Source: CAYRWR01 sp964428015 (GTDB taxonomy: Bacteria > Spirochaetota > Brevinematia > Brevinematales > CAYRWR01). From it: DNA of 64,000 nucleotides. This document shows, piece by piece, positions 62,738 to 64,000 of this stretch. Both the position numbers and the translations under genes were made by a program. Location of the stretch: positions 6,958 to 70,957 of the forward strand of contig CAYRWR010000018.1 in assembly GCA_964428015.1 (NCBI GenBank), given 5' to 3'. The notes beneath the pieces are model-generated. The model had not been told where the DNA came from, ran no database searches, and was given only the letters and a program-made list of their open reading frames with translations. Every line of letters begins with the position of its first letter. The first letter of the stretch is position 1.

Positions 62738-63760
62738 TCACTCAGCCGCAGGTGGCGGAGCAGTAGTCTCACGGATAACCAGGCTGGGCTGCAGGACCAC
62801 ACTTTCTTTTTTCAGGATACCGCTCTCAATCTGCTCCCGCATGACATTGGACCCCAGACGGGACACAATGTGCAGAGGCTGGGCCACAGTGGTGAGGCCG
62901 ATGTAATCGGTAAAGTCCATGTTATCATACCCGATGACACTGACGTCCTGAGGCACACTTAAACCCATTTCGCGGATGGCCGCTATGATGCCTACCGCCT
63001 GCAGGTCACTGACGCTGAATATAGCTGTGGGAGGCTGTTTCATGGACAGGAGCTTCTTGGTGAGAAAATAGGCTCCTTCACGGCTCCAGTCATTGACCGC
63101 CACGAATTTGTCATTAAAAGGAATATCGGCCATATTCAGGGCCATTTTGTAGCCTTTGAGGCGGTCCTTGGCAACAGTCAGGTGGAAGGGGTCTTCAGCC
63201 GCTCCGGTGATGATGGCGATATCTTTGTGGCCCAGGTCAATGAGGTGCTCTGTCGCTTTGAAGGCACCGAAGACATTGTCCAGGGATACAGAACTGTATT
63301 CCTTGTTGAAATTATCCAGAAGTACAATGGGGAAACGAGCTTTGGAAAGCTGTATCTCTTCATCCAACAGAACCGGCAGAGAAATGATAAATAAACCATC
63401 CAGCTTATTTTCACCCACTACTTTATTGATGATTTGTTTCTTCTGGTCCGGAGTGGTGGCATTGTACAGGATGAGGTCATAGTCATGCAGATCCTGGGCT
63501 GAACCTTCCAGTATTTTAAGGAAAAATTCACCGAAGAAAAACGGTACCAGAATGCCGATCTCTTTGGACTTCTGGCGGGACAGACCGGAGGCTATGGGTG
63601 AAGGATAATAATTTAAGGATTCAATGGCTTCCATAACTTTTTTGCGGGTGGCTTCAGCCACGTTATCTTTTCCATTGATCACACGGGAAACTGTAGCAAT
63701 GGTCACATCAGCGACCTGGGCTACATCATAGATTGTGGTTTTCTTTTTTAAATCAGCCAT
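62738..63760 (-). CDS. LacI/GalR-family transcriptional regulator
   Basis: The 340-residue repressor has an N-terminal helix-turn-helix with TIYDVAQVADVTIATVSRVI (residues about 9-28), a hinge LNYYPSPIASGLSRQKS and a periplasmic-binding-protein-like sugar sensor with IGILVPFFFGEF, FPIVLLDNF, GHKDIAIITG, DWSREGAY, AIFSVSDLQAVGII, VSVIGYDNMDFT and a final TTAPPP tail. The effector cannot be deduced. No sugar transporter or glycosidase is within the window; the region to the right, outside, may hold its targets. Palindromic sites upstream suggest autoregulation. Confidence 0.93.
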   Translation of the reverse strand: MADLKKKTTIYDVAQVADVTIATVSRVINGKDNVAEATRKKVMEAIESLNYYPSPIASGLSRQKSKEIGILVPFFFGEFFLKILEGSAQDLHDYDLILYNATTPDQKKQIINKVVGENKLDGLFIISLPVLLDEEIQLSKARFPIVLLDNFNKEYSSVSLDNVFGAFKATEHLIDLGHKDIAIITGAAEDPFHLTVAKDRLKGYKMALNMADIPFNDKFVAVNDWSREGAYFLTKKLLSMKQPPTAIFSVSDLQAVGIIAAIREMGLSVPQDVSVIGYDNMDFTDYIGLTTVAQPLHIVSRLGSNVMREQIESGILKKESVVLQPSLVIRETTAPPPAAE

Positions 63761-63782
63761 AGAATCTTCTCCCGGTTCTATT

Positions 63783-63796
63783 TGTAATATTTTACA
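63783..63796. promoter_or_regulatory. Possible operator near the LacI gene start
   Basis: TGTAA-TATT-TTACA is a five-plus-five palindrome about 22 bases upstream of the repressor ATG, positioned to block its own transcription. Confidence 0.4.
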
Positions 63797-63890
63797 TTAA
63801 AATGCTAAAAAATTCAACACTGAATGTAAATACTTTCATAATTTTATATTCTCTTACATTTTCGGTTTTCAGCTGAGATTCATTGAGCAA

Positions 63891-63909
63891 ATTTTACAGA
63901 CTGTAAAAT
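63891..63909. promoter_or_regulatory. Perfect palindrome, likely operator
   Basis: ATTTTACAG-A-CTGTAAAAT is a perfect nine-plus-nine palindrome. TGTAAA/TTTACA half-sites also occur at 63783-63796, 63824-63829 and 63854-63859. Nearby, TGCACT-CAA-AGTGCA (63930-63944) is a second inverted repeat. The 240-base gap 63761-64000 contains no gene on this window's side. Confidence 0.5.
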
Positions 63910-64000
63910 ATGCACTGCGCACAAAATCCTGCACTCAAAGTGCATTCCTTTTTCAAGGAAATTTTATTTATTCATTGATATATATATAATTAAATTTAGT

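Noticed and set aside
1..64000. CRISPR arrays, transposases, prophage genes
   Set aside because: No regularly spaced repeats, transposase motifs or phage structural genes were seen on either strand.

Overview
The window looks like a chromosomal segment of an anaerobic, fermentative, diderm bacterium, most likely a spirochaete (Spirochaetota). The assignment is inference. It rests on the many lipoproteins with relaxed Spirochaetes-like lipoboxes, a bactofilin, a 7TMR-DISM/SpoIIE phosphatase, a Na+-pumping oxaloacetate decarboxylase paired with GTP-type PEP carboxykinase, a hydrogenase-like chemoreceptor and a predicted outer-membrane barrel. There is no rRNA or other lineage marker. One tRNA (Glu, UUC) is present. 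I saw no CRISPR array, prophage or insertion sequence.

Layout. 1-5.1 kb (minus): one likely operon reading leftward. It holds a C45-like Ntn hydrolase, two short paralogous lipoprotein-like peptides carrying LxGE repeats, a radical SAM/SPASM enzyme, an unknown protein and a HAD phosphatase cut by the window edge. This looks like an undescribed peptide-modification cassette and is the strongest novelty here. 5.1-12.7 kb: two small exported proteins; an AAA+ ATPase translationally coupled to a divergent ThiF/MoeB-type E1-like protein; an ArsC/LMW-phosphatase-like protein coupled to an unknown; then purF-NUDIX-lipoprotein. 12.7-21.2 kb: nadB-map-bactofilin operon, a GGDEF protein, a P-type cation ATPase and htpG. 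21.3-25.4 kb: lipoprotein and ilvD, then a DUF4143 ATPase gene lying between the true ilvD 3' end and a second, diverged copy of that 3' end, the scar of a recombination or acquisition event. 25.4-32.9 kb: a soluble [FeFe]-hydrogenase-like/chemoreceptor fusion; pyrB; a RecJ with an inserted DnaQ-like exonuclease; and a delta'-like clamp-loader subunit. 32.9-43.2 kb: SpoIIE phosphatase, flippase, UvrD, a repeat-M23 lipoprotein, an M18 aminopeptidase, ribBA and a PilZ protein. 43.3-50 kb: predicted barrel protein and the oadGAB-pck operon. 50-55.3 kb (minus): a six-gene run containing ferritin-like protein, aroB, a VWA lipoprotein and an amidohydrolase. 55.5-64 kb: LPP20-like lipoprotein, a DnaE-like protein that appears catalytically degenerate, an SH3-like lipoprotein, rpiB-aroE, tRNA-Glu and a LacI regulator.

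How the genes work together. PEP carboxykinase plus oxaloacetate decarboxylase can convert PEP to pyruvate with formation of GTP and export of Na+, a fermentative energy-conserving bypass of pyruvate kinase. The hydrogenase-like chemoreceptor suggests that H2 or redox state is sensed for motility. GGDEF and PilZ proteins indicate c-di-GMP signalling. RecJ-DnaQ, the delta'-like subunit, UvrD and the DnaE-like protein form a DNA-metabolism theme spread over the window. Promoters of the TTGACA-17-TATAAT type are easy to see, and start codons were moved where the ribosome-binding site or promoter required it.
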